From Rhynochetos jubatus (lineage: Eukaryota > Chordata > Aves > Eurypygiformes > Rhynochetidae), in the NCBI GenBank assembly GCA_027574665.1, contig CM050654.1, positions 36,537,722-36,601,721 on the forward strand: DNA of 64,000 bases. The letters run 5' to 3'. Positions 1 through 12,700 of the stretch are shown piece by piece. Position numbers and translations under genes: made by a program. The stretch's first letter is position 1. Every line of letters starts with the position of its first letter. The notes beneath the pieces are model-generated. The model had not been told where the DNA came from, searched no databases, and saw nothing but the letters and a program-made list of their open reading frames with translations.

Positions 1-979
1 GGATGTTTGTCAGCACGTTACCACTCTCAGGGTCGTAAATAACAGGGAGCGTAGTTGTGACTCTCCTTTTACACTACTTCCCTTAGATTGTTGTTTATTT
101 GCTTTTCTCTAAATTCATAATTTTGGCAACAAATGCTGTTAAGGGCAGCAGTCAGCAGAGTGTTAAACTGGTGCATGGTGTATAGTTTACCTAAGCTTAG
201 TGGAATTGCAGAAACCCAGAATTTGCAGCAGAAAAATAACAGTAAAATCCAGGATAACCAGTTGTGAGTTGCTAAACGCTCCTGTAGCAAGCGTCCTGCT
301 CCACGGCCTGCCAGTAGTTTTCTGCGCTGCTGTGTGCGCCTGTCTGCGTTGGGAAAAAAGCGTTGAATGAACAGGCCAACACAGTAGAGAATATATGTAT
401 TTTAATAGTTTTGTCAGGACTCTGTTTATCCATTTTTTTAACTGAAGTAATAAACTTTTTATTAAAACTTGTTAGATGCCCAAAAAATCACACTGACCTT
501 TTTGTATGGTTTTAGAGTGCTTAGGCTTGCTTAAAGTCAACATGGCATTATTTTTCTCAAGCAAAAGTGTCTTACTCCCTCTAAAATAACAGGAGATCGT
601 TTTCTCCCTGGTCAGATCTTGAACCCATAAGTAATTTCCTTCAAGTGGTTGAATGAGTGAGAAAATATTTGAGAGTTAACTTTTGTTGACCGTATTAAGT
701 TTCTCTCTTAATACCTCAGAAAGGCAGGCAGGGCAAGCTATGATACCCGCTTACTGCAGCGAGAAGCTGCCCAAATAATCTAATATAAATCAAATCAGGA
801 TCGAAGCACTTCATTGATTTATTAATGGGATGTAATTAACCAGTGAACTATACGTTCAAGAGCAGTATCAGCAATGCACCAGATGAGCTACAGTACAAGA
901 TGCTTAGTATAAATTTATAAAAAGCTTTCTAGAACTAACCTAAAAAAGTTTCTAATCACCATCCTCCCCTCTCCTGCCG

Positions 980-995
980 CCCCCCCCCCCCCCCC
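980..995 (+). repeat. 16-base poly-C run
   Basis: Uninterrupted C tract in a C-rich stretch. Minus-strand open frames across it read Gly-rich nonsense. Confidence 0.9.
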
Positions 996-3900
996 AAAGC
1001 ACACTGTCCCCAGTGCACTTGTATCCCCTGGCCCCCAGTCATGCAGGATCCCTCCCGTGGGTGCTGTGGCTGTGTGCACCCATCTGCCCTGGGAGATATG
1101 CCTCCCTCTGGTGAGATCTCCCCCCTCTGCTATAAGAAAAAAAAATACAATGCCTTTTTTTTTTTTTCCATACTTCTCCATCTGATTTCTTTCTTGGTTT
1201 CAAAAATCTCTGTGTAGTTCCCTGTTTGCTGTTTAATCTGGCGGATGGGTCATGATTCCTCTTTACTGTGGACCAGTTTTGGGTGCCTGCGCTACCATAC
1301 AAAACTCTGATAAACTACATCGAGGGGTGGTTCTCGGAAGTGCTTTTTCTGGAGGTGATATTTAAATCCCAGACATGGGATTACCTTGGGGTAGCAGGCT
1401 TAATGTACCAAGGTGGGACTCAATGTAGCAAGCAGCGTGATGCAGCTGTGGCTGCGCATCTCCCCGCTGGTCTCCGTTCGCTTTGCAGCTGCATCCATTT
1501 CTGTTATTTGCTAAGTGGCCTTTCCATTTGAAAAGGGATACAGGAATAGATGAGAGAACACTTGAAGGTTTTGCTTTATTATACCTCTCCTTAAGAGAGG
1601 ATATACTATTTTCATTTTAATGAAGAAGAAATATTAACTCATGTCCGTAGCTGGTTTCCTCTGGGTAAATTGACAGTTTGTCTGCAGTTATTTCAGAGGG
1701 ATGGATCACACAGATAAATTTTTGGTATTTTGTTTGGTTCAGTGGGCATAATCTGACAGGCCACATCTCCAATCTCTCCTTCAGCTTCAAGCCAAAATAT
1801 TATTCTAGATATCGGTTTATATTTCTGGCATATTAAAGTAACAGATCTTTTCTTTGCAGGTTGGCAATTTACCATATTTTTTTCCCTTTTATCCTTCATG
1901 TTCAAGATGCTTCTGTGTTCGGAGTCATTGCTGCTAGGAAGCACGGAACTTGAATTCTATTTTGCCAGTGCAGCACACTGTGCATTGACAAGACCGTAGG
2001 TAACGTGGCCACATCAGAAATGAGGGTAGAGAGAAAGATATTAGAGAGCACATTCAGTGTAGGGCATAGGGCTGTCAGGGGTTTCCTAGGGAGAAGCGTG
2101 TGTGTGTGACTTGTCTGGAGCATGGGCAGCAAGCTGGGTACTTGTCAGTTCAGTTCAGGTCACGGAATTATATCACTTGATGTCCAAGAAGGACGGGGTA
2201 ATGAAGGCTTCAGTAGGACCCATGTGGCAGTTAATCATATCGTTGGCATGATTCCTTTAGCTCCTGATATTCTTGAAAGTTCATAGTATTCTTAGCATTT
2301 GTGCTAACCATCATTCATATCCTTTTCTTTACATTTTGTAATAAATTATTGAGGCTAATCTGTATTCATATTTATTATTTTTTTATGTTTGGTTTTTTTT
2401 TTTTTATTTCTGGGATCTTTTGTAATGAGTTTGGGCTTCTTTCTGGCTTTTTTTTCTCAAGTACTTTGTGGCCATCATTCACATCTCTTGTAAAAAACCT
2501 TCCTTCTATTTGATTGGGGCTCAGAATTGTTTCAAGAGTACAGACATTACCCTTTTAAGAACAGAATAAATGTATTTTGAATTTGTAGGTGCATCCGTCC
2601 TTTAATTAAAATTTAGCAATTAGGTTAGGACTACTTGTAAAGCATAAGGAACTACTGTGGTGTGGTTTCCTTTTATTCTTTCTGTCGCAAATACTAGTAG
2701 CTGACGCTCTCCCAGTAAATATTCAACCCTGAAATATATGGAAGAGATATCTGAAATATTGACTCCAATTATTGAGTTTTTAAAGAAATATTTTACAGAC
2801 AATTAGCTATGACTGCCAGTAATTTTTTGAAGTGTTATGTTGTTTTGACTGCATACCTAATGATGTTTTAATAGATGTCACCTCTTATGGAAGTATAAGA
2901 ATTAGAGACGAAGGTGGATTTTTTTTAACAGCACAAAGGATAATTGGGTGTCTGACTCACATCAGAAGTTAATGCAGGTTGAGTGTCAAGTCCTTTCTGT
3001 GCCTTCACATATCTCCCTTCAGAAAGCTAACTGGTTCGTGCTCCCACTACAAGACCTGGTTACAGTTCTGTGTACATTTGATAATAATTTCTCTTTTGTT
3101 TTTCAGCATTTTTTCCAAGTTAAATGTATGTGAGTTGGCTGAAGTGAGTGACACTTGTGTGTGTGTGGAGTAAGACGTGTCTCTCGTGGGCGTTGGCTGG
3201 GGGTGATGGGAACAATAAGTGCTGCCAAGGTACTTTAAATATCGTTATTGGGGATGTCAGCTTGGAGAGATACTCTTGGTAGGCTCCTCTCAGCTAACTA
3301 CAGTCTCTTCTCATAGAAGTCTTAACATTTTGATAGCCAGGTGTGTCAAAACCGATCAGCTGCAAAATTAGTATTTGCATATGTTGTTTTTTTTTAGGGT
3401 GTTATCTAAACTTTCTTTTTAAAAGTGTTGTTATAATTAGTTAGCCAGAGGAACCCTCTGCTGACAGTAAAAGGAAAAGCCAGACATCAAGCCTTAGACA
3501 TAAAGCTATTATAAATGACATCACTTGTTATGCTACAGACTGTATTTTGGACTTCATGATTTTCTTTCCTTCCAGGGTTTACTGCATTGTTCTTTGTTCT
3601 ACTTCAGTAATCAAGATCAGAACCTAAGTTTGACCAAGCAGCTAAATAATTCTTCCTCTCTTAAGCTGTATAACCACTTTTTGTGGAAGCGCTGGCTTGG
3701 ATCCAGTGTTTGAGTCAGCAGGAATTTCTACTTTGTGTGAGGTCTGTGGAGAAAAAAAAAAAAAGAAAAAGATGAACACCACAAATCCAGACACAACTTC
3801 TAACAAATGGTGCCCCAATGGACAGGTTGATTGCTGGAAAACATTAATCAGATAAATGCTTCTCAGTAGTTTCTTCTTTGATGTAAGGCCAGAAGATGAC

Positions 3901-5335
3901 GTGTGTGAGAATAAGTGTGTGTTTCTTACTGACCTTCTGCAAACTTTGATTTCCCCTTTCTTCAAACAAGACCACGAAAGCAGCTGCAGCGAGCAGCCCC
4001 AACCAGCTTTAGGAAGCCCCGAGCTGGAGACGGTGCCTGCACTTCAGGGGTGATAACTGTAATAGCCCTGATGGAGGTGTCTCGAAGCATCCAAGGTCCA
4101 AAATTGATTCTTATAAACTGCTATGGTGCATGCTGAAAGCGTGTTTGGTTTTGCTAACCATATCCTTTGGTCTAACAAATTATATTGCTTTTCCTCGCAG
4201 TTCTTGATTTTCAACACAATTATGCCTTAAATTTTTCTAAGTTTTTAAGATTGCTGCCTATTAGCTAATGGTGTAAGGAGTGGTGAATATTCTTTTCCTT
4301 TTTTTTTTCCTTTCCTCTTCCTGATTTTCATAAGCCAAAATAATCCTTGTTACCCTCCTCTGGTCTCTCCCTAATTTTACTGTACATCTGAAATGAGGAA
4401 TAGTCCTATGTGCAGTCTTCCAAATGGGAGCGTACTAACCCATATACCATAGCCTGCCCAAGGATGCTTTGGACTCCGATATTTCCTGATGCTGTGGTGT
4501 CTCTGTCATCAGAACCGAGTGCCCTTTGTTTTCTTACCACTCTGCAAGTGACTCCATGATCTTTTTCTGAAATGTTACTAGTTAGGGAGCATGTTACTAG
4601 TTATGTATAGTTCTCTGGTTAAAGAAATTAGACTGCTGCTGGGTGCCCTGAGCTGGGAAATTCGGTCATGTCCTGCTGCATGTAGCCAATAGCTATGTGT
4701 TTTATCTATGGGCTTTCTGATTCCTTCAAAGACTCTATTTTTGAAGTGTGGCTTTCTGTATTAAACCTGTGTTGACTTCCCCATGATAGTTACGTGTACC
4801 TGTTTATTCCATTGAGTTTTATAGCTTCTACCAGTTCAAATACTTTATTCAGCTGTGGTTCTCCTGGCTCTGCAATGAAGAGAAGAGGAAAGTGGAAGGT
4901 TGTACATCACTTAGGTAATGGCTTTCCTTGAACCTTATTTCCTCAGACCCAGAGATGAGGAGAGAGGAAGAAAAGAGAGAGGAGCAGGTGGGCACGTGTG
5001 TGTCTGCTTTTGGACAGCACAAGTCTGTAAAGCCCTTTGTTCACATACAGTGCGCCCTAACAAACCTTCCAGAGGGCGCTGGATTGCACGCCCATTCACT
5101 TCTGCTGTGCCCACCGCTATTAAGGATCTCTTTTTCTGACTTTTAAAGTAAATAACACTGTTTGCAAACAGCTCTGATTACTGTTTAGTAAAAATAAGGG
5201 GTTTCCTCTACTTTTGTTAATGTCTGCAGGAGTTAACCTTGCTTTGCTATTTCTGTAGGGAGTATTTGAAACGTTTCTTCCTGAAAACCTGAAGCATTCA
5301 GTGGCACTGAATGTGTGACCAAGAGACTTTCCCTG

Positions 5336-5359
5336 CCCCCCCCCCCCCCCCCCCCCCCC
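5336..5359 (+). repeat. 24-base poly-C run
   Basis: Uninterrupted C tract (poly-G on the minus strand), prone to length error in sequencing and to G4/i-motif structure. Open frames through it read only poly-Pro or poly-Gly and are not genes. Confidence 0.95.
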
Positions 5360-7634
5360 GCCTTTTGTTTAGCTGGGGATGCAATCAAAAGCAGCAAAAC
5401 CAGCTCTAAAACTGGGTTTAACAAGTCTTCAACCATGTTGTTCCAAATACTCTGCTATTTTCTGAGGCAAACAGGCAGCTCTGGCATGGTAGAAGCTCTG
5501 CTGGGAGATGAAAAGGGGAACCATCTCCCCAGGGAGTCGGTGAGCGTGCCGAGTGCTGCATAAAGCTCAGGGAAAGGCGATGGTAAATCTACTCCTTAAT
5601 GTCTTGGTCACAGGCCAGTGACTTGACGTCTCTCTTTAATTTCTGATACCTACAGTGGTGTCTTCTCTTGATTGTAATTAGAATTATAGGGAGCTTGCTG
5701 CTGTAAATAGATGATAGAAGAAAGACAACACCATTGTCAAACTGGCTTTTGTGTCTCTCTCCGTGCTATAAGCTGTGCAAAGCTTTGAAGACCTTGGTAG
5801 CAGCATACATGGGCCAGTCAATTGTACTTGTCTCTGTTTCTGTAGTAGTGGTAAGGAGAGTTGAAAGGGTAGCTGAGGCTGTTTCCACTTTTGCTAAGAA
5901 GTTTACTTGAGAGCTACAGGATTTTATTTTCCCCTCCTTTTGACCATATAAGTCTTTCTCTAATTAACTTTCTAACAGTAGGCCAATTATGTACTGGTTT
6001 TGTTGGTATGTGCCACTAAAAAATGTCTGAAATTACCTCCACTTGTGAAAAATCTAAGCCAAGATGGTGACGTGACATTTAAGACTCCTTTGGACATCAC
6101 AACCTGAAGCTAGAGTCCCCCAGGACTGTTGAAGTAGTTTGAAGGCACAGCTGTGCTCTTCCTTAATATTAATGAAAGCTACTTGTAACTTAGAGCATCG
6201 CAATTTTCATTTTACCATTCTCTTCTTTAGGGAATCTGTTATTTTTTTCTTACTTCTCTGTCTCTGGTTCTCTCTCCTATATATACCTGACTACTTAGTG
6301 CCAAATTACATGTTTAAGAGGTGAAGAGAAAACTCTTAATATCAACTCCGTCATGGACCTTTTCCCAACCTTGCTGTGTAATACCCATCTGTTGACCAGA
6401 CTGATGGGAAGAATGATGAGAGATACCCTGTGAGATGTGTAAAGCTATTGAAAAATAATTTTTTCCTGTTTCCCTTTATTGTAATCATAAAAAACAGATC
6501 ATTAAAACTGTTTTATAAACGTGAATGAGCTAGAAAATATTATGACAACGGGAGTTACTAAAGATACAGAAATGAAATTTTTAGATGAGATTTATCTTTT
6601 CACTCTAATTTGTACTCCTGCTGTACTGTAAATGTAATAACCATCAAAATGAAAAATGCAACAGATTGATAATACCATTGAGTTTTAATTAAACCACTGA
6701 ATTGAAAAGGGCCCAGATGGGTAACTGGAAAATGTAGTTATAAGCCTGGTATGAAAAATGCTGGATTGCTAGTGATATGTCTTATAAGTAAATGCTGTGC
6801 CAAAAATAACCTCATTTTTAGAACATCTTCCTAAAATTAATCATTAAAGTTTCTAAAACAGATGGTTTCTAGATTTATTTAATTTGGCTGCCAAACACTT
6901 GTTACCCTAGATCAGGAATTGTGCTTTTAACAAATCCCTGTCCGAGAGTCTCGTCCAGTACTGCTCCGTCCCAGGAGACAGAGCGATAGTGCCAAGGTGT
7001 GTGAAGGCTCAAACATGTCAAATCATGGCTCAGCCTATTTAAATGGTGAAATTGCATTAATGTGGCACAAAATGCGTGCTACACACAATGATTCAACGTG
7101 AGATTGTGTTAAACGTGACCAAAGTAAAATTACTTCTTTTACTCTTGACTTTCTTGAAATTATACTTGGAGACCCTTAATTGAAAGGTGGCTGCACGCCG
7201 AGACCTTTCTTGCTTCCTTTCTTGTCAGATTATTCCAGGTAATACTTTTGTAACTAAGCAAGCTGTTGTGCGTATTCCTGCATAACTGTATGTGCACTAG
7301 TGAGTACAAAATCCCACACGTTTTCCCAAGTTTATTTTGTGATGAACTCTCCAGAAGTTATTGTCAAAGGGAATCTTCATCTTCAAGTTGTTTTGTAGGT
7401 GCCTAAAAGTAAAAAAAACACTAGTCAAATGAAATTAGCTGTGATCAAATCCTAAAATTAGCATGGAAAGTTGCACAAATCAATATCTTGTTACTTTCAA
7501 AGCTTGTTATCTGTACCTTTCATGAATTAATTCTAGAAACTTTATGCTAAATGATGTAAAAATTGATCTAAAGCTTGAAAAAAAGAAAGGTGATCAATAA
7601 TTTTCTTCTAGTCAGAGAGAAATTCATTAAATTC

Positions 7635-7668
7635 TATAGGTATTACATTACATTATAGGTATTACATT
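7635..7668 (+). repeat. Short tandem duplication, 19-bp period
   Basis: TATAGGTATTACATT occurs at 7635-7649 and again at 7654-7668, separated by ACAT, a local tandem duplication. Confidence 0.85.
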
Positions 7669-9728
7669 CTTACTGAGCTCTGTTCTAATCACTACATTAT
7701 TCTTGACTGAGAACACATTAGCTGTAAAAATTCATGAAATGAGAAACAGAACATTATAAAGATTTTCTCTGGGTATTGTCAGTAATGAGTTGTGCAGAAA
7801 AGTGGAACACACTCTCATTGCCAGTGAAGATGTGTTTATGTCTGGTATTGTTTTACACATAAGCACTGATAACTGTGCTCTTTTTTTTATCATTACGTAA
7901 AGAAATTATTTCCTGATAAATTTAGAGAAACATAAAGTGTCTCCCAGAAAGGTTTAACTTGCCTTTTCTATGCCCATTTCTTCAAACAACCATTTGGGTC
8001 CTGAGTTATGGGGTGTTCAGCATGTCATTCAGAGGGGTGGTGGGAGAAGTCACTCATTCGTCCTTGGCTGTGGTGATCAGTGTCATAGTTTTAGCAGGGT
8101 GTTAGTGTCATTTGAAGGGAGACCCCTCTTTGGCCTGAGCCTGTTTCAGCTACTGCACACCCAACGCTTTGGCTCCCTGCTTCTGAAACTAGACCTGGGA
8201 TTGCGTTCCCTTGCCGATCAGCAGAGCTGCGCTGTGGTCCAGATCAAGTTGTCTGTAGCCTCTGGATCATGGTACCGGTCGGTCAGCGTGTACCCACGTG
8301 TGTGCTCCAGGATAAATCCCCCCTTGGGTTAGTTACTGTTTTCTTGCTCCTCTTGCTGACTGCCAGGTGTTTCTCCCATCACACTGTCTGCCCTTTTGCT
8401 TTCCTTTCCCTATACATTTTGGCATTATTTTTCAGCTCTCTGGGCATACCTTGGCTTCCGTATGGATGTCACCCGGAGTGAAAAACAGGAGTCGTTGATA
8501 TTCATGTAAGTCGCTTCCCCACTACTTCAGCTTATTTTGATGATTCAGGAGAGCCTACACATTATGTAAATTGAATAGCAAATATGACTTCCTATTGACA
8601 AGACAGGAAAAATACGATCTCAGAAAGAAGTGAAAAGCGTCTGTTTTATGCTGAATAATAAATAATTGAAAGTGACTGACTGAATTGTCAGGAAATACTA
8701 GTTAATAAATTTTGACTGATGTGTAGCACTGTTACAATAAAGAAAATCTCTTTCCTGTGTATCGTATGCCATAGAATACACAGATAAATGTAAAGTTACC
8801 ATGTAAAGCCCATGGATGTAAAACCCCAGTATGAATCCATGCTCACACGTGTGTGCTGGTTAACTCTACGTGTTATACCCTTAGAGTGGTTCACGTATTC
8901 TTTGTGGAGAATAGTAGAGAACGGTGTAATATAAACTTTCTCTTTTCCTGAATCTCATATGCTTTTATTTAAAGGAGAGTAGCAATGTGAGTTGAAGTAT
9001 TGGTAATTCTTAAAGCTAATCTGGTAGAGGTTAGATGAAGCCCACTTGTTTTCTCTGTGTCAGAGTTTGAGCAATCACACTTAAATTGTTACAAGAAGTG
9101 TGCTTCTCTTTTATATCAGGGTTTGTAATGGATTTGCATCAGCAGAGATGAAGAGGCAAAATTTACATTCTTTATTACTGGAATCAATCTTACGAAGTAA
9201 AACATTGCCATCTGTTAGCAGATTTATACTCAAAGCTTCCCTGGTCAGCAGAGCGAGATGCCCAGTTTGTGCTGAAACTGTTGTCTTGGGGAAGACTTCA
9301 CTAGCGTTTTCCAAACGTGGCTGTTCTGACCCAAAGCATTTCGCTACTTAGGAGTTGAAAGCTGTGCAGTTGAGTATTTCAGAATACTTGTGCTACCTTT
9401 ATTCCCTAAAACAAACAAAATCTGTGCTTAAGGTGCAGCGACTTTAAGAGTATATTATTAAAATCCTGGTTTTGTAACAGCCAGTCTCGCAACCGTGTTT
9501 TTGAGAGGCACACCAGTTGTTTCATGCAGCTACTCAAGTAGAAGGCAAGCTGCAAAATCCAGTCTATGAGCATTTCACTCCAACAGATCTTGGTAGCCCT
9601 GTCTGCAAATGAAGTGGTGTCTAAGGGTAGATCCAAGGTGCCAGCCCTAATCTGCCTCCTATCATTCCTTTTCAAACTTCAAATTGGGTTGTCAGTTTCC
9701 CAGTGGTTGAAGTGCTAAAATATTTATA

Positions 9729-9748
9729 TGTGTATATATATATACACA
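9729..9748. repeat. 20-bp perfect TG/TA/CA palindrome
   Basis: TGTG, then alternating TA, then CACA gives a perfect 20-bp inverted repeat in alternating purine-pyrimidine sequence, a possible cruciform or Z-DNA site and probably of microsatellite origin. Confidence 0.85.
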
Positions 9749-12700
9749 CAGTGTACAAAAACTATAAATCAGTGATGAGGCTGAAGCTTCACAGACTCCT
9801 CCTCGTTCGAAACTAAAGTCAATTTTGAATGTATTATTTTTACCAAGGCCACGGTTGTATGTTAACCTGAGTCAGAAGTGTGACAAGATGTATTAAAAAA
9901 ACCACCCACAATCCTAATTACCCTGTAATTCAAACAGGGTTATGGAAAGTATTTTCAAATTTAGACTCTCTTACCACATTCACTCATCCCAGTGCAGGTT
10001 TGCCGACGCATCGTTGTACCCTTGCCCTTGTTAATTTGTGCAAACGTGGCTTTGAAGGACATTTTCAGGAGATGAAGGTTGTTAGAGCTTGGCAACCTAA
10101 ATGATGTTGACTGATTTACTGCCGTTAGTGTTATGTTCATGTATTACAGTGAGAAATTAACTTTCTCATGTGTATTGCGTGGGCCTTTCTTCTTAGCGTG
10201 GGAGCGTGTCACCCCTCCTACGGCGCTGGGTGCGGGTGCCAGGGTGTTTTGGGGTCTGCCTGTCCCTGCTGTAGTGGCACATGCTTCAGGAGACTGATAT
10301 TATTCCAAGCTTCTGGGAGTTGTTTTTTTTCTTCAGTTGGGAGGAATGAGGGAGAGAGGATCCCCATGTACCTACCGGCCTCTGACACCTTACACCTCTC
10401 TCATCTCGGGTTGGGTGGAGATGTCCATCTCTCACGTGCCTCTGCACGTCCTGCCACAGAGGACCCCTGTTCTGGAGGAACTCAGTAAGGTCACCGTGTC
10501 TCACTCTTGTCATACCTGTCCTGAGAAGCTTGACTGATTCCTCCCGAGTGACACCGATGTGGAAGTACTCCTCACTTTTTTCACATCTTCAGTACTTATC
10601 TCTCAGTAAATCTGAAGTTACTCGTGCTATGCTCTTTCAGCTGGAAGGATAACTTGGTGTTAACGGATAGTAAAATTTGGCCTTGAGTTTTTGACTTTCA
10701 GGAGAGTAGTATGTGCTTCTGTGTAGTAGTGAGGTGTTTTAATCCAAACATATTTTGTTACAAGCTCTTGTAAAAATGTTTACTCGTGAGTGTGAGAAAG
10801 TGAAGGTAGTGGCGACAGCAGGATGCTGCCTGCTGGGGTGCAGGTTCTTTTGATATTACCAGCAGTTCAGCAATTTGCGACAAATTCGTAATGAATGGAA
10901 TGCTATCATTTCTGTCTCTCTTCCCATGACACTTAAACCCAGGAAATAAAGACAGGCATTTATTCCTCCATACTTCAGAGATGTGCGAACAGTCTGTTGA
11001 ACCACTGCCTGAAGTGTGTGAGTTGCCTTTAGGAGGAGTAAAATAACCATGAACCTCTGAGTCTTTACTGTTTTACCTATGATCTTCCAAAGCTATTGCT
11101 GTTTGTTAATTCATTTAAAAAGCAGGTGTCCTGTCTGACATTTTCTTGACAGCTGCTAAACATGGAATCAAATACAAAAGAACTGTACAGTGAAGTATAG
11201 GAAATTTTATATACAGTGAAATTTAGTGGTGAAAGTGGTGGTAGGCTGAATACAAAACACTCAGTGAAAAGCAACATGTAGTCCGTGGTACTTATGAGGG
11301 AAAGAGATGGTAAATAATAGCTTGTAAAGTAGTCTAAAAAGGCTTTTTCTTCATTGTGAGAAACAACTGGGCTTTGCGCTCTTCAGGGCTCCTAATCATC
11401 TCGCTCAGAGCTGTAGATCAAGGGAGTAGTTTTTGGAGCGATCCAGGTCCGTAACTTAGATGTCCACCATTCTGCAATGCGCTTATCTCAACATAAAGAC
11501 CTTGTTCCAGCCGTGGGACTGATGGCGCGCCCTTCACGGGCACCACCAGGTCTCCACGCTGCTGCCGTGGAGCTGCCTGTGGACTGCTGCGGTTGTAGGA
11601 CCAGGGCAGTTCGGCAGCGGCAGATCAGTGTTGTTTGTGGTACAGCAGCTGGCTGAAGCTACTGCAAACTCTTGCTTTATGCGAGGGCTTGTGCTCATAC
11701 AAGTATGGTGGCAGACGTGGGATCTTAGATATCTGGATACAATGGGCAGAGTATGGAAAGGTTCTGGAGGTCCTTCCCTTCCTGGACGGGGAAGCTTTCA
11801 ATAGAGGTGTGTATTTTTAGTGTATGCAGAACATTCCTTTAGAAAATGAAAGTTCTCTGACATTGCAAAACAATTACAAAACTATATTTTTTAAGAAAGG
11901 AGCAATATAGTGAGGGGAAATGATTTTTATTTTATGCAAAGTTTTGATCAAGGTGTGATGTGGCAAAGTATTTGTACTAATTTTCCATCTGTAGCAAACT
12001 TGTGTCAACAGTGACCCATCTGTTTCAAATTGCTGCTTTGCTTGCACATTTATAAACTGAGTGTTTTGCATAATGCGGTTTGTTAAAGAAATGCACCTGA
12101 CTATTTTTTTTCCCCTACACTGTAACGTTTCATGGAGTGTTTTAATAAATGGCATTGGGTTACTTTTTGCTGAACAGTCAGGTTTTGGGAAAGAAAGCAA
12201 CCATGTCTAATAAAAGGAACTGGTTGTGCTTCAGCTTGAAGTCAATGATAGAAGTGCCTAACTCTTAAGGGAAGCAATGTTGGGCCACAGTATTAGCATG
12301 AGAAAGCCATGATTGCGTTTGTTGAATTTGAAGTCTGAAGTTGTTAACTCAAAATCCAGGTTTTTTCAGTTAATTTACTAAAACCATGGGGAGAATCCTC
12401 CTTCCATCTTCTTTGTGGTTCCCTCCCATCAGCATCATCACCATTTTGCTTCATTTAGTTCCTGAGTTATTCGTGTCTCTCTTGCTTCCCCGTATCTACA
12501 CTTAAAACATATAAAAGTTCTTTAGTGCTGTTTTTATGGGCCCTATTTTTGCACTGTAGCAGTCTGTTTTTCAAAATATTCAAGGAGTCATATGCACACC
12601 AGACAATCTCTTACTCATTTTCATTTGGTCTTCCAGTCACTACAATAATGAAAGATTTAGAAAATGCCTCACCAGCAGCAGAAGCCATCAAGTCCAAAGA